In this document: positions 8,552-17,380 of the stretch, piece after piece
Position numbering within the stretch: position 1 is the first letter of the stretch
Layout of the letters: each line of letters opens with the position of its first letter
NCBI GenBank assembly: GCA_964650485.1
Contig: CAZYTX010000006.1
Span: 47,221 to 111,220, forward strand
Length of the DNA: 64,000 nucleotides
DNA from: CAZYTX01 sp964650485
GTDB lineage: Bacteria; RBG-13-61-14; DATKZS01
Direction of reading: 5' to 3'
The notes under the pieces: generated by a model
The model's input: only the letters and a program-made list of their open reading frames with translations
What the model was told of the DNA's origin: nothing
Database searches by the model: none
Position numbers and translations under genes: made by a program

Positions 8552-8579
8552 CGCCGTATTAAAGAGGTGAAACCAGAAC

Positions 8580-11255
8580 ATGAGTGGGAAGCATTTGGAG
8601 CGCTTCTTTGACCACAAAAAGGCCGAGGGCAAATGGTATCAATACTGGGAGAAAAAAGGATACTTCAGGCCCGCGGACAATAAGGGTGCGCACAACTACT
8701 GCATAGTCATACCCCCGCCAAACGTCACCGGCATACTGCACGAAGGGCATGCGCTCAACAACACCCTCCAGGACGTACTCATCCGCTATCACCGCATGCT
8801 GGGCGAAAACGTGCTCTGGCAGCCGGGCACTGACCACGCCGGTATCTCCACCCAGTACGTGGTTGAGAAGGAGCTTGCTGCCGAGGGTGTGACCAAGGAA
8901 GAGCTCGGAAGGGAGGAGTTCCTGGAGAGGGTGTGGCAGTGGAAGGAGCAGAAGGGCGGCCACATCCTGAACCAGTTGAAAAGGCTGGGGGCGTCGTGCG
9001 ACTGGTCCAGGGAGCGGTTCACCATGGACGAGGGGCTGTCCCGGGCCGTGCGCGAGGTGTTCGTAAGACTCTATGAAGAGGGTCTTATCTACCGGGGCGA
9101 GTACATGGTAAACTGGTGCCCACGGTGCGACACCGCGCTCTCCAACCTTGAGGTGGTGTTTCCCGAGGACCAACAGGAGCCCGGGAACCTCTACTACATC
9201 ATGTACCCCTTTGTCGAGGGCCAGGGCGGGCTGACAGTGGCCACCACCCGGCCCGAGACTATGCTGGGCGACACCGCGGTGGCCATCAACCCGGAGGACG
9301 ATAGGTACGGGCACGCCAGAGGCAGGAAGGTGAGGCTCCCGCTCACCGACCACGAGATACCGGTCATAGAAGACCCCTACGTGGACGCCGAGTTCGGCAC
9401 AGGAGCTCTAAAAATCACTCCCGGACACGACTTCAACGACTACGAGATAGGCAAGAAGCACGGGCTGCCCGCGCCCCGGGCAATAGACAGGAACGCGCAC
9501 ATGACCGACTACGTGCCCGAGAAGTACAGGGGCATGGACCGGTATGAGGCCAGGGAGGCCGTGGTGAAAGACCTCAAAGAGCAGGGCCTGCTCGAAAAGA
9601 CCGAGCCTTACTCGCTCCTTGCCGGCAGGTGCTACCGGTGCAAGACCGTTGTCGAGCCTGCCGTAAGCACCCAGTGGTTCGTGAAGACCGGGCCGCTTGC
9701 AAGGCCGGCAATGGAAGCGGTGGAAGAGGAAAAAACAACCATCATACCAGAGTCGCAGAACAAAGAGTACATGAACTGGATGGAAAACATAAGAGACTGG
9801 TGCATAAGCAGGCAGATATGGTGGGGGCACCAGATACCCGCGTGGCACTGCCGCGACTGCAACGAGTTCACGGTTAGCAGGATTGACCCCGACCGGTGCG
9901 CCCATTGCAAAAGCAAGAACATCGAGCAGGACCCGGACGTGCTGGACACATGGTTCTCGTCCGCGCTGTGGCCCTTTTCAACACTGGGATGGCCCGATAA
10001 GACCCCGGAGCTTGAAAGCTTTTACCCCAACACCGCCATGGTCACCGGGTTCGACATACTGAAGTTCTGGGTGGCCAGGATGATGATGATGGGCATCCAC
10101 ATCATGGGGGACGTGCCATTCACACACGTGTTCCTTCACGGCCTGGTAAGGGACGAGCTCGGGAGGAAGAAGTCCAAGACCCTGCAGAACTTCGTGGACC
10201 CGCTCAAGCTGGTCGAGGAGTACGGCGCAGACGCGCTCCGCTTCACCCTGGGTATCGAGACCTACACCGGCAGGGACGTGAGGCTGGGCGAGCACAGGCT
10301 GATCGAGTCCAAGAAGTTCATCAACAAGGTGTGGAACGCATCCCGGTTCACGCTCCAGAACCTGGAAGGATTCATTCCCGGGGGAAAGGCCGAGGCCCGC
10401 TTCTCGCCAGCCGACCGCTGGATATTGAGCCGGCTGCAAAAGGCGGCCCGGGAGGCGGCCCGGAACCTCGAAGCTTTCAGGTTCCACGAGTACGCCGACG
10501 CCGTGTACCACTTCATATGGGACGAGCTGTGCGACTGGTACATCGAGTGGTCCAAGTCGGCGCTTTACAACCCCGAGACAGAGGCGCACAAGAGGGGGGC
10601 GCAGGAGACCCTGGTAACGGCGCTCTCCGGGGCCTTGAAGCTCCTGCACCCGCTCATGCCTTTTGTGACCGAGGAGATATACCAGGCGCTCCCAGGGGAG
10701 GGCGAGTCAATCATGGTTGAGATGTTCCCCCAGGCTGACCCGGAAAAGGAGGACCAGAAACTTGAAGAGAGAATGGACGTAGTCAGGGAGGCGGTCATAA
10801 CCATACGTAACCTCCGGAGCGAAAACCTGGTCCCGGCAAAGGCCCGGACCGACGTGACCCTCATACCCGACGATGAAAGTACCCGGGCGGACCTTGCCTC
10901 GCTTGCGGGATACATCATGAGCCCTCCACAGGTGCAGGTAAAGGAGCTTGTGGTCGCCGATCCCGGCGCAGAACCAGAGAGGAAAGCCGTGACCAGGAGG
11001 TGCGGCCCGGTTATCGTGTGCCTGGAGGTGGCCGGACTGGTGGACCCCGCGGAAGAGATAAAAAGGATCGAGAAGCAGTTGAACAAGCTGGACTCCGAGC
11101 TTGAGAAGGTGCTAGCAAAGCTCGAGAACCGGCGCTTCATTGAGAAGGCGCCCGGCCAGGAGGTGGAGAAGCAGAGGAGGATCGAGGCCGAGCTCAAGGC
11201 GAAGAGGAGCACCCTGGTCGAGACCAGGCAGAGGATGCAGGCTCTTATCGAGTGA
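8580..11255 (+). CDS. valS: Valyl-tRNA synthetase
   Basis: Charges tRNA-Val. The 891-residue class I enzyme has the family signature PPPNVTGILHEGHALNN (HIGH box) near residue 47. The editing domain contains TTRPETMLGDTAVAI. WCISRQIWWGHQIPAW precedes a zinc-type CRDCN/CAHCK pair. The anticodon-binding domain is near residue 640, and a C-terminal coiled coil (IKRIEKQLNKLDSELEKVL) is typical of ValRS. The second signature, normally KMSKS, reads KKSKT near residue 530; this is unusual but in the right place, followed by LQNFVDP. Start is ATG 8580 behind AAGAGGTG. Assignment is certain. Confidence 0.97.
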   Translation: MSGKHLERFFDHKKAEGKWYQYWEKKGYFRPADNKGAHNYCIVIPPPNVTGILHEGHALNNTLQDVLIRYHRMLGENVLWQPGTDHAGISTQYVVEKELAAEGVTKEELGREEFLERVWQWKEQKGGHILNQLKRLGASCDWSRERFTMDEGLSRAVREVFVRLYEEGLIYRGEYMVNWCPRCDTALSNLEVVFPEDQQEPGNLYYIMYPFVEGQGGLTVATTRPETMLGDTAVAINPEDDRYGHARGRKVRLPLTDHEIPVIEDPYVDAEFGTGALKITPGHDFNDYEIGKKHGLPAPRAIDRNAHMTDYVPEKYRGMDRYEAREAVVKDLKEQGLLEKTEPYSLLAGRCYRCKTVVEPAVSTQWFVKTGPLARPAMEAVEEEKTTIIPESQNKEYMNWMENIRDWCISRQIWWGHQIPAWHCRDCNEFTVSRIDPDRCAHCKSKNIEQDPDVLDTWFSSALWPFSTLGWPDKTPELESFYPNTAMVTGFDILKFWVARMMMMGIHIMGDVPFTHVFLHGLVRDELGRKKSKTLQNFVDPLKLVEEYGADALRFTLGIETYTGRDVRLGEHRLIESKKFINKVWNASRFTLQNLEGFIPGGKAEARFSPADRWILSRLQKAAREAARNLEAFRFHEYADAVYHFIWDELCDWYIEWSKSALYNPETEAHKRGAQETLVTALSGALKLLHPLMPFVTEEIYQALPGEGESIMVEMFPQADPEKEDQKLEERMDVVREAVITIRNLRSENLVPAKARTDVTLIPDDESTRADLASLAGYIMSPPQVQVKELVVADPGAEPERKAVTRRCGPVIVCLEVAGLVDPAEEIKRIEKQLNKLDSELEKVLAKLENRRFIEKAPGQEVEKQRRIEAELKAKRSTLVETRQRMQALIE

Positions 11256-11324
11256 TCTTGCGCCGTGCTTATTGACATGCTAAAACCAGAGATTAGATTA
11301 TTGGTTGACGGAGGGGTGGCGCAT

Positions 11325-11342
11325 ACGGTTCCTTGGAACCGT
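11325..11342. repeat. Perfect 8-bp-stem hairpin
   Basis: ACGGTTCC-TT-GGAACCGT, lying 70 bases after the valS stop and just ahead of the first hairpin repeat. No T run follows, so a terminator role is doubtful. It may be part of the repeat copy that follows. Confidence 0.5.
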
Positions 11343-11347
11343 GCCTG

Positions 11348-11402
11348 CCTGTGCGTGTACGAACGCAGACAGGTGCGCAGACCCGAAGGGGCTGCAGGTG
11401 CA
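11348..11402 (+). repeat. Hairpin repeat, copy A
   Basis: A stem of CCTGTGCGT with ACGC-AG-ACAGG around a six-base loop (11348-11373) is followed by the tail TGCGCAGACCCGAAGGGG and then CTGCAGGTGCA. The tail matches copy B (GACCGAAGGGAGTAGGT) with small indels. It lies in the 384-base gene-free stretch 11256-11639 with copies B and C; I see no ORF there worth calling. Confidence 0.55.
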
Positions 11403-11425
11403 AAACCCAAAACTCATTGCTCAAC

Positions 11426-11478
11426 GGGTAACACACATAAGCTTGCTATGTGTGCGACCGAAGGGAGTAGGTTGTGCA
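11426..11478 (+). repeat. Hairpin repeat, copy B
   Basis: GGGTAAC is followed by an 8-bp stem (CACACATA/TATGTGTG, loop AGCTTGC) and the tail CGACCGAAGGGAGTAGGT. The same order (GTAAC, hairpin, GCGA.CG.AG.GAG.AGGT) is found in copies C and D on the other strand. Ten bases AACGGGTAAC are identical to copy D. Confidence 0.7.
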
Positions 11479-11521
11479 GGAAGGAGCAAAAGGGTATTGG
11501 AAAAGGTCTGAAGAAGTGTAC

Positions 11522-11570
11522 ATGACCTGCTCGCTCCGCTCGCCCACGTAGCTGAAGCTACGTGGGTTAC
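11522..11570 (-). repeat. Hairpin repeat, copy C
   Basis: Read on the minus strand: GTAAC, a perfect 11-bp palindromic stem (CCCACGTAGCT/AGCTACGTGGG), then GCGAGCGGAGCGAGCAGGT. It is inverted relative to copies A and B and lies about 70 bases ahead of the gap start. On the plus strand the stem could also act on transcription into gap. Confidence 0.75.
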
Positions 11571-11639
11571 ATACTGTCGGTTGGAGGGTCTTTCGCTGAT
11601 TATGCTTGGTGCAATTAATCCTGCAGAAGGAGGAAAAGA

Positions 11640-12641
11640 ATGGGAATAGAGGTAGGTATTAACGGGTTCGGAAGGATAGGGAGGTGCTTCCTCCGGGCCG
11701 CGTGGGGCTCGGACGTTGAGGTCGCGGGCATAAACGACCTGGTTGGCGCGGACACCTTGGCGCACCTTTTGAAGTACGACTCGGTGCACGGCACCTGGGA
11801 CAAGGACGTAAAAGCCGGTGACGGGAAGATCATTGTGGAGGGCAAGGACATAAAGGTCACCGCCTTGAAGGAGCCTGAGAAGCTGCCATGGAAGGACCTG
11901 GGAGTGCAGGTGGCTATCGAGGCCACCGGCATATTCAGGAAGGCATCCCAGGCGAAGCTGCACCTTGACGCCGGGGCAAACAACGTGGTCATCACCGCGC
12001 CCGCGGACTCCAAGGACCCGGGCGACATCACCCTGGTGCTGGGAATAAACGACGACCAGCTAGACCCCAAGAAGCACAAGATCATATCAAACGGCTCATG
12101 CACCACCAACTGCCTGGCGCCCATCGCCAAGGTGATAAACGACAACTTCAAGATAAAGCACGGGCTCATGACAACCATACACTCCTACACCAATGACCAG
12201 CGCATCCTCGACCTCCCGCACAAGGACATGAGAAGGGCCAGGGCAGCCGCGGTGAACCAGATACCCACTACCACCGGAGCGGCCAAGGCCATCGGCCTGG
12301 TAATACCCGAGCTGGAGGGCAAACTAAACGGCATGGCCATACGCGTGCCCACTCCCAACGTGTCCCTGGTGGACCTGGTCACCGAGGTGGAGAAGGAGAC
12401 CAGCGCCGAGAAGGTGAACGAGGCCTTCAAGAAAGCGGCCGAGAACGACCTCAAAGGAATACTGGGGGTGAGTGAGGAGCCGCTGGTGTCAGGCGACTTC
12501 AACGGCAACCCCCTCTCATCCATTGTGGACGCGGGCAACACGTACGTCGTGGACAAGACCATGGTAAAGGCGCTCTCCTGGTACGACAACGAGTGGGGGT
12601 TCTCAAACCGGTTGGTGGACCTTTGTAAAAAACTCGGTTGA
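11640..12641 (+). CDS. gap: Glyceraldehyde-3-phosphate dehydrogenase
   Basis: Oxidises glyceraldehyde 3-phosphate to 1,3-bisphosphoglycerate with NAD(P). The 333-residue protein has the N-terminal Rossmann motif INGFGRIGR and the catalytic Cys in SNGSCTTNC (family usual SNASCTTN). TTIHSYTNDQ carries the catalytic His, and RRARAAAVNQIPTTTGAAKA and WYDNEWGFSNR are also present. The start is ATG 11640 after GAAGGAGG. It is first in the gap-pgk-tpiA operon (54 bases to pgk). Copies A-C of the hairpin repeat lie upstream and may sit in its leader. Confidence 0.98.
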   Translation: MGIEVGINGFGRIGRCFLRAAWGSDVEVAGINDLVGADTLAHLLKYDSVHGTWDKDVKAGDGKIIVEGKDIKVTALKEPEKLPWKDLGVQVAIEATGIFRKASQAKLHLDAGANNVVITAPADSKDPGDITLVLGINDDQLDPKKHKIISNGSCTTNCLAPIAKVINDNFKIKHGLMTTIHSYTNDQRILDLPHKDMRRARAAAVNQIPTTTGAAKAIGLVIPELEGKLNGMAIRVPTPNVSLVDLVTEVEKETSAEKVNEAFKKAAENDLKGILGVSEEPLVSGDFNGNPLSSIVDAGNTYVVDKTMVKALSWYDNEWGFSNRLVDLCKKLG

Positions 12642-12695
12642 GAAAAAAGATGTGCACAGGAACGCCGCCGTGCGGCGCGCGGGACAGGAGTTAAA

Positions 12696-13883
12696 GTGGC
12701 CGTAAAGATCATTGACCAGGTGCCCATAACCGGCAGGCGCGTTTTTATCAGGGTGGACTTCAACGTGCCCCTTGACGGGTCCACCGGACAGGTCGCGGAC
12801 GACACCAGGATAAAGGCGGCCCTGCCCACCATAAACTACGCGCTCGAGCAGAACGCCAGGGTCATACTGGCCTCGCATCTTGGCAGGCCCAAGGGCAAGA
12901 GGGCGCCCGAGCTCTCGCTTATGCCCGTGGCCGAGAGGCTCCGGGACATACTGGACCGGGAGGTGGTCTTCCCGGACGACTGCATCGGCAGCGGGGTGAA
13001 GAAGAACATTGCGGACCTGCCCCAGGGCGGGGTGATACTGCTGGAGAACCTGCGCTTCCATCCCGAGGAGGAGGACAACGACCCTTACTTCGCCGAGAAG
13101 CTGGCCTCCCATTGCGACGTGTACGTGAACGACGCATTCGGCGCGGCACACCGGGCACACGCCAGCACCGAGGGCATGGCCCCGCACGTAAAGGAGAGGG
13201 CCGCGGGTTTTCTGATGAAGCGGGAGCTGGATTTCCTGGGCAAGCTGCTCGAGTCCCCGGAAAAGCCCTTCATCGCCGTGCTGGGAGGGGCCAAGGTCTC
13301 GGACAAGCTGGGGGTGATCGAAAACCTCATAAAGAAGGTTGACAGCATCCTCATATGCGGGGCCATGGCCTACACCTTCCTGAGAGCCATGGACATACAA
13401 GTCGGCGAAAGCAAGGTGGAGGAAGACAAGGTAAAGACCGCGGCCAGGCTGCTTGAGCGGGCCAAGACCTTTAACGTGCCCTTGGAGCTGCCGCTTGACC
13501 ACGTGGTCGCGGAGAAGCTCGACAAAGGCGCGGACACGCAGGTGGTCCCCCGGGACCAGATACCGGATGGAATGACGGCCCTGGACATCGGGCCGAAGAC
13601 GGTCGAGAAGTACGTAGAGATTATCAAGGGCGCAAAGACCGTGTTCTGGAACGGGCCCGCGGGGGCGTTCGAGGTTGAGCCCTTTGACAGGGGCACCGTG
13701 GCCGTTGCCGAGGCCGTGGCCGGGTCCGGCGCGGTGAGCGTCATAGGCGGGGGCGACTCGGTGTCAGCGGTGCAGAAGGCGGGGGTGAGCGAGAAGATCT
13801 CTCACATCTCCACCGGCGGAGGGGCCTCGCTCGAGTTCCTGGAGGGGAGGAAGCTGCCTGGCCTGGCGGCCCTGGAGTCATAG
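12696..13883 (+). CDS. pgk: Phosphoglycerate kinase
   Basis: Transfers phosphate from 1,3-bisphosphoglycerate to ADP. The product is 395 residues, usual length. Motifs: RVFIRVDFNVPLD (substrate-binding signature), SHLGRPKG, FHPEEEDNDP, DAFGAAHRAHAS, FIAVLGGAKVSDK, and the C-terminal nucleotide segment FWNGPAGAFE with GGGDSVSAV and HISTGGGASLEFLEG. It begins with GTG 12696 behind ACAGGAG. It is the second gene of the glycolytic operon and is followed 16 bases after its stop by tpiA. Confidence 0.98.
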   Translation: MAVKIIDQVPITGRRVFIRVDFNVPLDGSTGQVADDTRIKAALPTINYALEQNARVILASHLGRPKGKRAPELSLMPVAERLRDILDREVVFPDDCIGSGVKKNIADLPQGGVILLENLRFHPEEEDNDPYFAEKLASHCDVYVNDAFGAAHRAHASTEGMAPHVKERAAGFLMKRELDFLGKLLESPEKPFIAVLGGAKVSDKLGVIENLIKKVDSILICGAMAYTFLRAMDIQVGESKVEEDKVKTAARLLERAKTFNVPLELPLDHVVAEKLDKGADTQVVPRDQIPDGMTALDIGPKTVEKYVEIIKGAKTVFWNGPAGAFEVEPFDRGTVAVAEAVAGSGAVSVIGGGDSVSAVQKAGVSEKISHISTGGGASLEFLEGRKLPGLAALES

Positions 13884-13899
13884 TTTGAAGGAGGACCGG

Positions 13900-14652
13900 A
13901 TGAGAAAGCCTTTCATGGCCGGTAACTGGAAGATGAACCTGATCTCTGACGAGGCTGCGGCTTTGGCCAAGGCGGTGAAGGAGGCTGCTGCGGACGCGGA
14001 CGTGGAAGTGGGCATAGCGCCGGTGTTCACTGTGATACCGAAGGTGGCCGAGGTGCTGGAGGGCTCTTCCGTGCGGCTCATGGCCCAGAACATGCACTGG
14101 GAGGACAAGGGAGCGTTCACAGGCGAGGTCTCGGCCGCCATGATAAAGGACGCGGGCGCCACCCACGTGATAATAGGCCACTCGGAGCGCAGGCAGTTGT
14201 TCGGCGAGACCGACGAGGGCGTGAACAAGAAGCTGCGAGCCGCCTTCACCCACGGGCTTTATCCCATCATGTGCATAGGCGAGACGCTTTCGGAGCGGGA
14301 GGCTGAGAAGACCTTTGACGTGCTCGACACCCAGCTCTCCGGCGGACTGTCCGGTATCGAGAAGGAGAGAGCGAAAAACCTGGTCATAGCCTACGAGCCT
14401 GTGTGGGCCATCGGCACGGGCAAGACCGCAACGCCGGACCAGGCACAGGAGGCTCACGCATACATCCGTAAGCGCCTTGCCCAAGCATTTGACCGGGACA
14501 CCGCGGACGCGGTCCGCATCCAGTACGGGGGAAGCGTAAAACCGGAGAACGTGCGCGAGCTGATGGAAAAGCAGGATATAGACGGGGCCCTTGTGGGAGG
14601 GGCCTCGCTCAAGGCGGAGAGCTTCGCGGCCATAGTGCGGTTCAACAAGTAA
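13900..14652 (+). CDS. tpiA: Triosephosphate isomerase
   Basis: Interconverts dihydroxyacetone phosphate and glyceraldehyde 3-phosphate. The 250-residue TIM barrel has GNWKMN (catalytic Lys), IIGHSERR (catalytic His), AYEPVWAIGTGKTA (catalytic Glu and the phosphate-binding loop) and IQYGGSVKP. I chose ATG 13900 with GAAGGAGG ahead of it; the frame extends to a TTG at 13885 with no ribosome site. It is the last gene of the operon; the REP-like hairpins follow. Confidence 0.98.
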   Translation: MRKPFMAGNWKMNLISDEAAALAKAVKEAAADADVEVGIAPVFTVIPKVAEVLEGSSVRLMAQNMHWEDKGAFTGEVSAAMIKDAGATHVIIGHSERRQLFGETDEGVNKKLRAAFTHGLYPIMCIGETLSEREAEKTFDVLDTQLSGGLSGIEKERAKNLVIAYEPVWAIGTGKTATPDQAQEAHAYIRKRLAQAFDRDTADAVRIQYGGSVKPENVRELMEKQDIDGALVGGASLKAESFAAIVRFNK

Positions 14653-14686
14653 GAGCTTCTTGAAAAAGGCCGGATAGAAGGCGGGA

Positions 14687-14734
14687 GAGACCTTCCGGTC
14701 TCGATAATCGCGAGCAAAAGCTCGCTCCCACCGT
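14687..14734. repeat. REP-like double hairpin downstream of tpiA
   Basis: Two adjacent hairpins: GAGACC-TTCC-GGTCTC (14687-14702) and GCGAGC-AAAA-GCTCGC (14712-14727), the second followed by TCCCACC. On the minus strand the second reads GTGGGAGCGAGC with its complement GCTCGCGA. That closely resembles the REP palindromes known from Pseudomonas genomes. It lies between convergent genes, the usual place for REPs. No clear T run, so it is not a standard terminator. Confidence 0.6.
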
Positions 14735-14789
14735 TCAAGCCCTTCGTTTCCCTGATAATGATCGTACTTTTGCCAGAAGCTCGTAAGGG

Positions 14790-15125
14790 TCATTCCTCTT
14801 GTGGAGTTGAATCCGAGAAGTTCTTCTGTTCTTCCCCATCATCTTCAAATGGATGCATGGCCTCCCACCGCTCGGCCCACCATCCGATGAAGTACTCCAT
14901 TAGCTGCAGGAATGCCTCGACCACGTCCTCGCCATCAAGGTCTTGGACCGTGTCAAGGCCCACCCGGTAGACCACCTCGGGCTCCAGGTCCATGAGCTTT
15001 GCCTGGCCCACGTGCTCCAGGAAGAAGTCGAAGTACTCGTGGTATACGTCCACGTGCTCCTGTGTAAACCCGGTGCGGAGCAGGTGGTCGAAAAAGGCCT
15101 TTTTTACGAACCTGTTGTCTTCCAT
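14790..15125 (-). CDS. Small acidic hypothetical protein
   Basis: The product is 111 residues (MEDNRFVKKAFFDHLLRTG), acidic and helical, with many aromatic residues (EYFDFFLEHVG, MEYFIGWWAERWEAMHPF) and a Glu-rich end. I recognise no family. ATG 15125 is preferred over an upstream TTG at 15158 that would place the start 15 bases from the EF-G paralogue's stop. It is probably co-transcribed with that gene. A function in translation is only suggested by position. Confidence 0.5.
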   Translation of the reverse strand: MEDNRFVKKAFFDHLLRTGFTQEHVDVYHEYFDFFLEHVGQAKLMDLEPEVVYRVGLDTVQDLDGEDVVEAFLQLMEYFIGWWAERWEAMHPFEDDGEEQKNFSDSTPQEE

Positions 15126-15172
15126 GGCCGGTGAGTTATAAAAGCCGCTTTTGCGCAAAAGGCATTGCGGCG

Positions 15173-17269
15173 CTAGCCTTCCCCTTCCTCTTCACTGGTC
15201 TTCTTCTGTGCGATGAGCTTTTCCGCGATCTGGGAGGGCACCTCCTGGTAGGAGTCGAACTCCATGGTGAACACCCCCCTGCCCGAGGTTATGGAGTCCA
15301 GGTCGGGCGAGTACCGGAGCATCTCCGCTAAAGGGACCACCGCTTTTATCGCCTGGTTCGCACCCGCGGCCTCGGTGCCGAGCAGCCTTCCGCGCCTCCT
15401 GTTCAGGTCCCCTATAACGTCCCCCGCGGCCTCCGCGGGCACTGTGACCTCCACGTTCATGATGGGCTCCAAGAGCACCATGTCGGCCTGCTCCGCGGCC
15501 TCCTTGAATGCCAGGGAGCCGGCTATCTGGAATGCCATGTCCGAGCTGTCAACGTCGTGGTACTTGCCGTCGTAGAGCCTGACCTTGACGTACTTCACCG
15601 GAAAGCCGGCCATCACCCCTTTCTGCATGCGGTCGCGCACGCCCTTTTCAACCGACGGTATGAAGGTCTGTGGTATGGCCCCTCCCTTGATGGCGTTCTC
15701 GAACTCGAACTCCTCCTCTTCCGCCCTCTCCTTGGGGGACACCTCGATCCAGCACCAGCCGTACTGGCCCCGGCCACCGGTCTGCTTCCTGTACTTGCCC
15801 TCTCCCTTGGCCGGCTTCCTGATGGTCTCCAGGTACGGCACCTTGGGCGCGGACAGGTTCACCTCCACCCCGTACTTCCTCTTCATCTTCTCCACCGCGG
15901 TCTCGATGTGCACCTGTCCCATGCCCTCGATGATAAAGTCCCCGGTCTGCTCGTCCCTCCGCGCGCGCAGGGCCTGGTCCTCCTCCATCATCCTGTTGAG
16001 GGAGGTCATGAGCTTGTCCTCGTCACCCTTGGTCTTGGGGGACACGGCAAAGCTGATCACGGGCGAGACTTTTGCAAGGCCGGGCAGCACAATGGGGTCG
16101 CTCTCGGTGCACAGGGTGTCCCCGGTCTGGGTGTCTTTGAGCTTGGCCACCGCCACCACGTCGCCGGTGTGTGCGGGGTTGATTGACTCGGGCGTCTCGC
16201 CGGTGAGCAGCATCATCTGGCCGATGCGCTCCTTTCCCTGCCTGGAGCTGTTCAGCACGGTGCTGTCCCCTTGCAGGACCCCGGAAAAGATGCGGAACAC
16301 GGACAGCTTGCCCCTGTAAGGGTCGGAGATGGTCTTTGTCACCAGCGCGCATAGGGGGGCCTCGTCATCGGTCTTTCGCTCCGCTTCCTTGCCATCAGGG
16401 TCCACGCCCTTGATTGAGCCACGGTCAAGGGGTGAAGGGGCCAGCTCGCAGAGGGCGTCGAGCAGTATCTTCACCCCGATGTTCTTTACGCCCGACCCCG
16501 CGACCAGCGGCACGATAGAGCCTTTCTTGACCCCCGCGGCAAGCGCGCCGAAGAGCTCTTTCGATGATATCTCCTCCTCTTCCAGGTACTTCTCCAGCAG
16601 GGCGTCGTCTGACTCTGCCACGGCCTCCACAAGCTGACGGCGGGCCTCGTCCGCGGCCTCGGTCATATCTTCAGGTATGTCCTCTTCCCTGAAAGTGCCC
16701 GAGCCGTCCGGCTCGTAAACCAGGGCCTTCATGTTGAGAAGGTCAACCACTCCCCGGAATTCAGTCTCCTTGCCCAGGGGAATGCTCAAGAGGCAGGGCT
16801 GCACTCCAAGCGTTGTCTTTACGCTCTCCAGCGTGCGCTCGAAGTCCGAGCGCTCCCTGTCCAGTTTGGAAACGAATATGAAGCGCGAGAGCAGGTCCCC
16901 CTCGCTCTCCTTCCAAAGCTTCTCGGTGATGACCTTTACCCCGTCCAGGGCGTCCACCAGGAACACGCCCGTGTCCACGGTCCTGAGCCCGTTCTTTGCG
17001 TCGGTTATGAAGTTGGGGTCCCCCGGGGTGTCCACCAGGTGGAACAGGGTCTTGTTGTATTCAAAATGACATAGCCCCATGCTGGTGGAGCTTATCCTCT
17101 TCTTTTCCTCGGGCTCGTAATCCAGCACCGAGGTCCCCTCGTCCACCTTGCCCAGCCTTTTCACTGCTTTTGAAGACAAGAGCGCGGCCTCGGCCAGCGA
17201 GGTCTTGCCCGTTCCAGTATGGGAGAAAAGCCCGATGGTGCGGACGCTGCTCCTCTCGTATTCCTTCAT
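15173..17269 (-). CDS. EF-G-like translational GTPase, divergent paralogue
   Basis: About 698 residues with the EF-G domain order: GTPase, beta-barrel, III, IV, V. The GTPase motifs are divergent. The P-loop reads SHTGTGKTSL (usual AHIDAGKTT). The switch II motif at about residues 80-84 reads DTPGD where canonical EF-G has DTPGH, so the catalytic His is Asp. The G4 motif reads VSKLD rather than NKMD. Domain IV is preserved (GGRGQYGWCWIEVSP, GFPVKYVKVRLYDGKYH). This matches the EF-G2 class, whose role is poorly defined. ATG 17269 is chosen; the frame opens at 17341. No ribosomal-protein genes are nearby, so the canonical fusA is probably elsewhere. Confidence 0.87.
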   Translation of the reverse strand: MKEYERSSVRTIGLFSHTGTGKTSLAEAALLSSKAVKRLGKVDEGTSVLDYEPEEKKRISSTSMGLCHFEYNKTLFHLVDTPGDPNFITDAKNGLRTVDTGVFLVDALDGVKVITEKLWKESEGDLLSRFIFVSKLDRERSDFERTLESVKTTLGVQPCLLSIPLGKETEFRGVVDLLNMKALVYEPDGSGTFREEDIPEDMTEAADEARRQLVEAVAESDDALLEKYLEEEEISSKELFGALAAGVKKGSIVPLVAGSGVKNIGVKILLDALCELAPSPLDRGSIKGVDPDGKEAERKTDDEAPLCALVTKTISDPYRGKLSVFRIFSGVLQGDSTVLNSSRQGKERIGQMMLLTGETPESINPAHTGDVVAVAKLKDTQTGDTLCTESDPIVLPGLAKVSPVISFAVSPKTKGDEDKLMTSLNRMMEEDQALRARRDEQTGDFIIEGMGQVHIETAVEKMKRKYGVEVNLSAPKVPYLETIRKPAKGEGKYRKQTGGRGQYGWCWIEVSPKERAEEEEFEFENAIKGGAIPQTFIPSVEKGVRDRMQKGVMAGFPVKYVKVRLYDGKYHDVDSSDMAFQIAGSLAFKEAAEQADMVLLEPIMNVEVTVPAEAAGDVIGDLNRRRGRLLGTEAAGANQAIKAVVPLAEMLRYSPDLDSITSGRGVFTMEFDSYQEVPSQIAEKLIAQKKTSEEEGEG

Positions 17270-17380
17270 TTCCAAGCTCCTTTCTATCAGTAAGCGCCCG
17301 TCTGTTCTTTTCCGCAAACGGGGCGCAGTCTCCTGCTTCATTCACCCCCAGGCAATACAGGACGGGATTTTCTTCCGGGA

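Noticed and set aside
11256..11639. tRNA, riboswitch or CRISPR in the valS-gap gap
   Set aside because: Hairpins do not form a cloverleaf, no known aptamer core is visible, and the repeats differ in stem and orientation and are not evenly spaced.
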